NCBI GenBank assembly: GCA_024644775.1
Contig: JAHEHB010000158.1
Span: 1 to 11,435 of the forward strand
Length of the DNA: 11,435 nucleotides
Source: Deltaproteobacteria bacterium
GTDB taxonomy: Bacteria > Desulfobacterota > Desulfobacteria > Desulfobacterales > SURF-15
Direction of reading: 5' to 3'
Position numbers and translations under genes: made by a program. This document shows, one piece after another, positions 10,831 to 11,435 of this stretch. The notes under the pieces were generated by a model, which ran no database searches, was not told where the DNA came from, and saw nothing but the letters and a program-made list of their open reading frames with translations. Every line of letters starts with the position of its first letter. The first letter of the stretch is position 1.

Positions 10831-10862
10831 ACCTCCCTTCTTTCCCTACAAAAACCGGAGGT
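10831..10862 (-). promoter_or_regulatory. Possible hairpin masking the rplJ ribosome binding site
   Basis: On the transcribed strand ACCTCC (10862-10857) is the exact complement of GGAGGT (10836-10831), the core of the rplJ ribosome binding site, with a 20-base loop between. If formed, this 6-bp stem would hide the site from the ribosome, a plausible output for L10-dependent repression. The stem does not extend beyond 6 pairs, so it may need help from L10 or upstream RNA. The pairing is seen; the role is inferred. Confidence 0.4.
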
Positions 10863-10888
10863 AAATATAATTTTCGAGTTTCCAATTG

Positions 10889-10957
10889 CGATTTTCGATT
10901 CATTGCTAAAAGGATTATCAGCGGATATTACGTTGAATCGAAAATCGAAAATCGAAA
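10889..10957 (-). repeat. Inverted repeat plus 7-bp tandem repeat in the rplJ leader
   Basis: Read on the plus strand, CGATTTTCGATTCA (10889-10902) and TGAATCGAAAATCG (10934-10947) form a perfect 14-bp inverted repeat with a 31-base spacer. The right arm continues into three head-to-tail copies of ATCGAAA (10937-10957). The block lies between the L10 leader RNA and the rplJ ribosome binding site. It looks like a member of an intergenic palindromic repeat family; a single core copy ATTTTCGATT also occurs in the rpoC-rpsL gap at 1202-1211. A family needs a genome-wide count to confirm. Confidence 0.75.
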
Positions 10958-10965
10958 ATAATTTC

Positions 10966-11030
10966 CCCGTCTCGGTAGGCCGGCAGAACCGATTAAACAC
11001 AAGACATGTGAACCTACGGTCTTTGACAGG
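10966..11030 (-). promoter_or_regulatory. Ribosomal protein L10 leader RNA
   Basis: The transcribed strand carries the hallmarks of the bacterial L10 leader: CCTGTCAAAGACCGTAGG, an internal TTTAAT and CCTACCGAGACGGGG. CCUGUC (11030-11025) pairs with GACGGG (10971-10966) as the closing stem. GUAGG (11017-11013) pairs with CCUAC (10979-10975) as the inner stem, across an AAAGACC/CGA internal loop like the kink-turn region of this motif. Two small hairpins, CACA/TGTG and CGG/CCG, fill the interior. In E. coli the L10-L7/L12 complex binds this element and represses rplJ-rplL translation. It lies about 144 bases before the rplJ start. No convincing promoter was found in 11031-11077. Confidence 0.88.
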
Positions 11031-11077
11031 TTCAATAATCTAAATTTTGACTAAAACGAACGTGTATCCCAAAAAGC

Positions 11078-11435
11078 CTATTTGATAAACTCCTTTACAT
11101 AGGCTGCATCGACTTTAATACCGGGCCCCATCGTCGTGGAGATCGCAATGCCTTTAATATAGGCTCCTTTACTGGATGCCGGTTTAAGGCGAAGGATCGT
11201 CTCTAAGAATGCCGATAAATTTTCGATAATCTTTTCTGCCCCAAAGGAAACCTTACCCATGGGGGCATGAACAATTCCTGCCTTCTCTACTCTAAAATCG
11301 ATCTTTCCGGCTTTCAGTTCACCAACCGCCTTTCCCACGTCAAAGGTGACGGTTCCTGTTTTGGCGTTGGGCATCAGTCCTCTGGGTCCCAGTAGTTTAC
11401 CGATTTTACCAACCGATCCCATCATATCCGGAGTC
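11078..11435 (-). CDS. rplA: 50S ribosomal protein L1, C-terminal half (5' end outside window)
   Basis: L1 forms the mobile L1 stalk of the 50S subunit, which contacts E-site tRNA, and in E. coli it represses the L11-L1 operon. Only the last 119 codons are visible; the frame is open to the window edge and enters as [12 protein letters not shown]. The diagnostic motif [17 protein letters not shown] follows directly. The C-terminal part has [20 protein letters not shown] and [19 protein letters not shown], both typical of L1, and ends EFIK before a TAG. A gene caller starting inside the window would pick the ATG at 11425, but that is an internal Met. The 255 bases to rplJ hold the L10 leader and the repeat block. 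Confidence 0.97.
   Translation of the reverse strand, partial: TPDMMGSVGKIGKLLGPRGLMPNAKTGTVTFDVGKAVGELKAGKIDFRVEKAGIVHAPMGKVSFGAEKIIENLSAFLETILRLKPASSKGAYIKGIAISTTMGPGIKVDAAYVKEFIK

Noticed and set aside
10812..11043. Short open frames on both strands in the rplJ leader
   Set aside because: They translate the L10 leader and the ATCGAAA repeat (NRKSKIE-like peptides) and are explained by RNA and repeat structure rather than by a gene.

Overview
The window is one stretch of the core bacterial transcription-translation operon cluster, with every gene on the minus strand, so transcription runs from high to low coordinates. In transcription order it holds the 3' part of rplA (L1), a ribosomal protein L10 leader, rplJ (L10), rplL (L7/L12), rpoB and rpoC (RNA polymerase beta and beta'), then rpsL (S12), rpsG (S7) and the first 34 codons of tuf (EF-Tu). 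There are no tRNA or rRNA genes, insertion sequences, CRISPR arrays or phage genes. The host is a bacterium with proteobacteria-type RNA polymerase: beta' carries a large insertion in the trigger loop and beta carries the proteobacteria-type inserts. The protein sequences read most like Desulfobacterota (former Deltaproteobacteria), perhaps Desulfobacterales. That placement is from memory of the families, not from a search.

Layout. 11435-11078 is partial rplA. 11077-10823 (255 bases) is the rplJ leader: a clear L10-binding leader RNA (11030-10966), then an AT-rich repeat block with a 14-bp perfect inverted repeat and a 7-bp tandem repeat (10957-10889), then a possible hairpin that masks the rplJ ribosome binding site (10862-10831). 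rplJ, rplL, rpoB and rpoC follow with gaps of 101, 68 and 10 bases. The 132-base gap after rpoC shows no convincing terminator but carries a near-consensus sigma-70 promoter for the str-type group rpsL-rpsG-tuf. fusA, which commonly lies between rpsG and tuf, is absent there.

The most notable observation is inside rpoC. About 100 residues (roughly 573-672) are inserted in the pore region of beta', next to the secondary channel. The inserted segment reads in order like a complete parvulin (PpiC/SurA-type) peptidyl-prolyl isomerase domain, but both hallmark histidines are replaced (Tyr580, Cys662), so it is probably a binding module rather than an active isomerase. The reading frame is open throughout, and the flanking polymerase sequence and all active-site motifs are intact.

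Together the genes make the RNA polymerase catalytic core, the ribosomal stalk (L10, L7/L12), L1, two small-subunit proteins and EF-Tu, so the locus couples the supply of transcription and translation machinery. The visible regulatory logic is L10 autoregulation at the leader, translational coupling of rpoB to rpoC, and an internal promoter for rpsL-rpsG-tuf.
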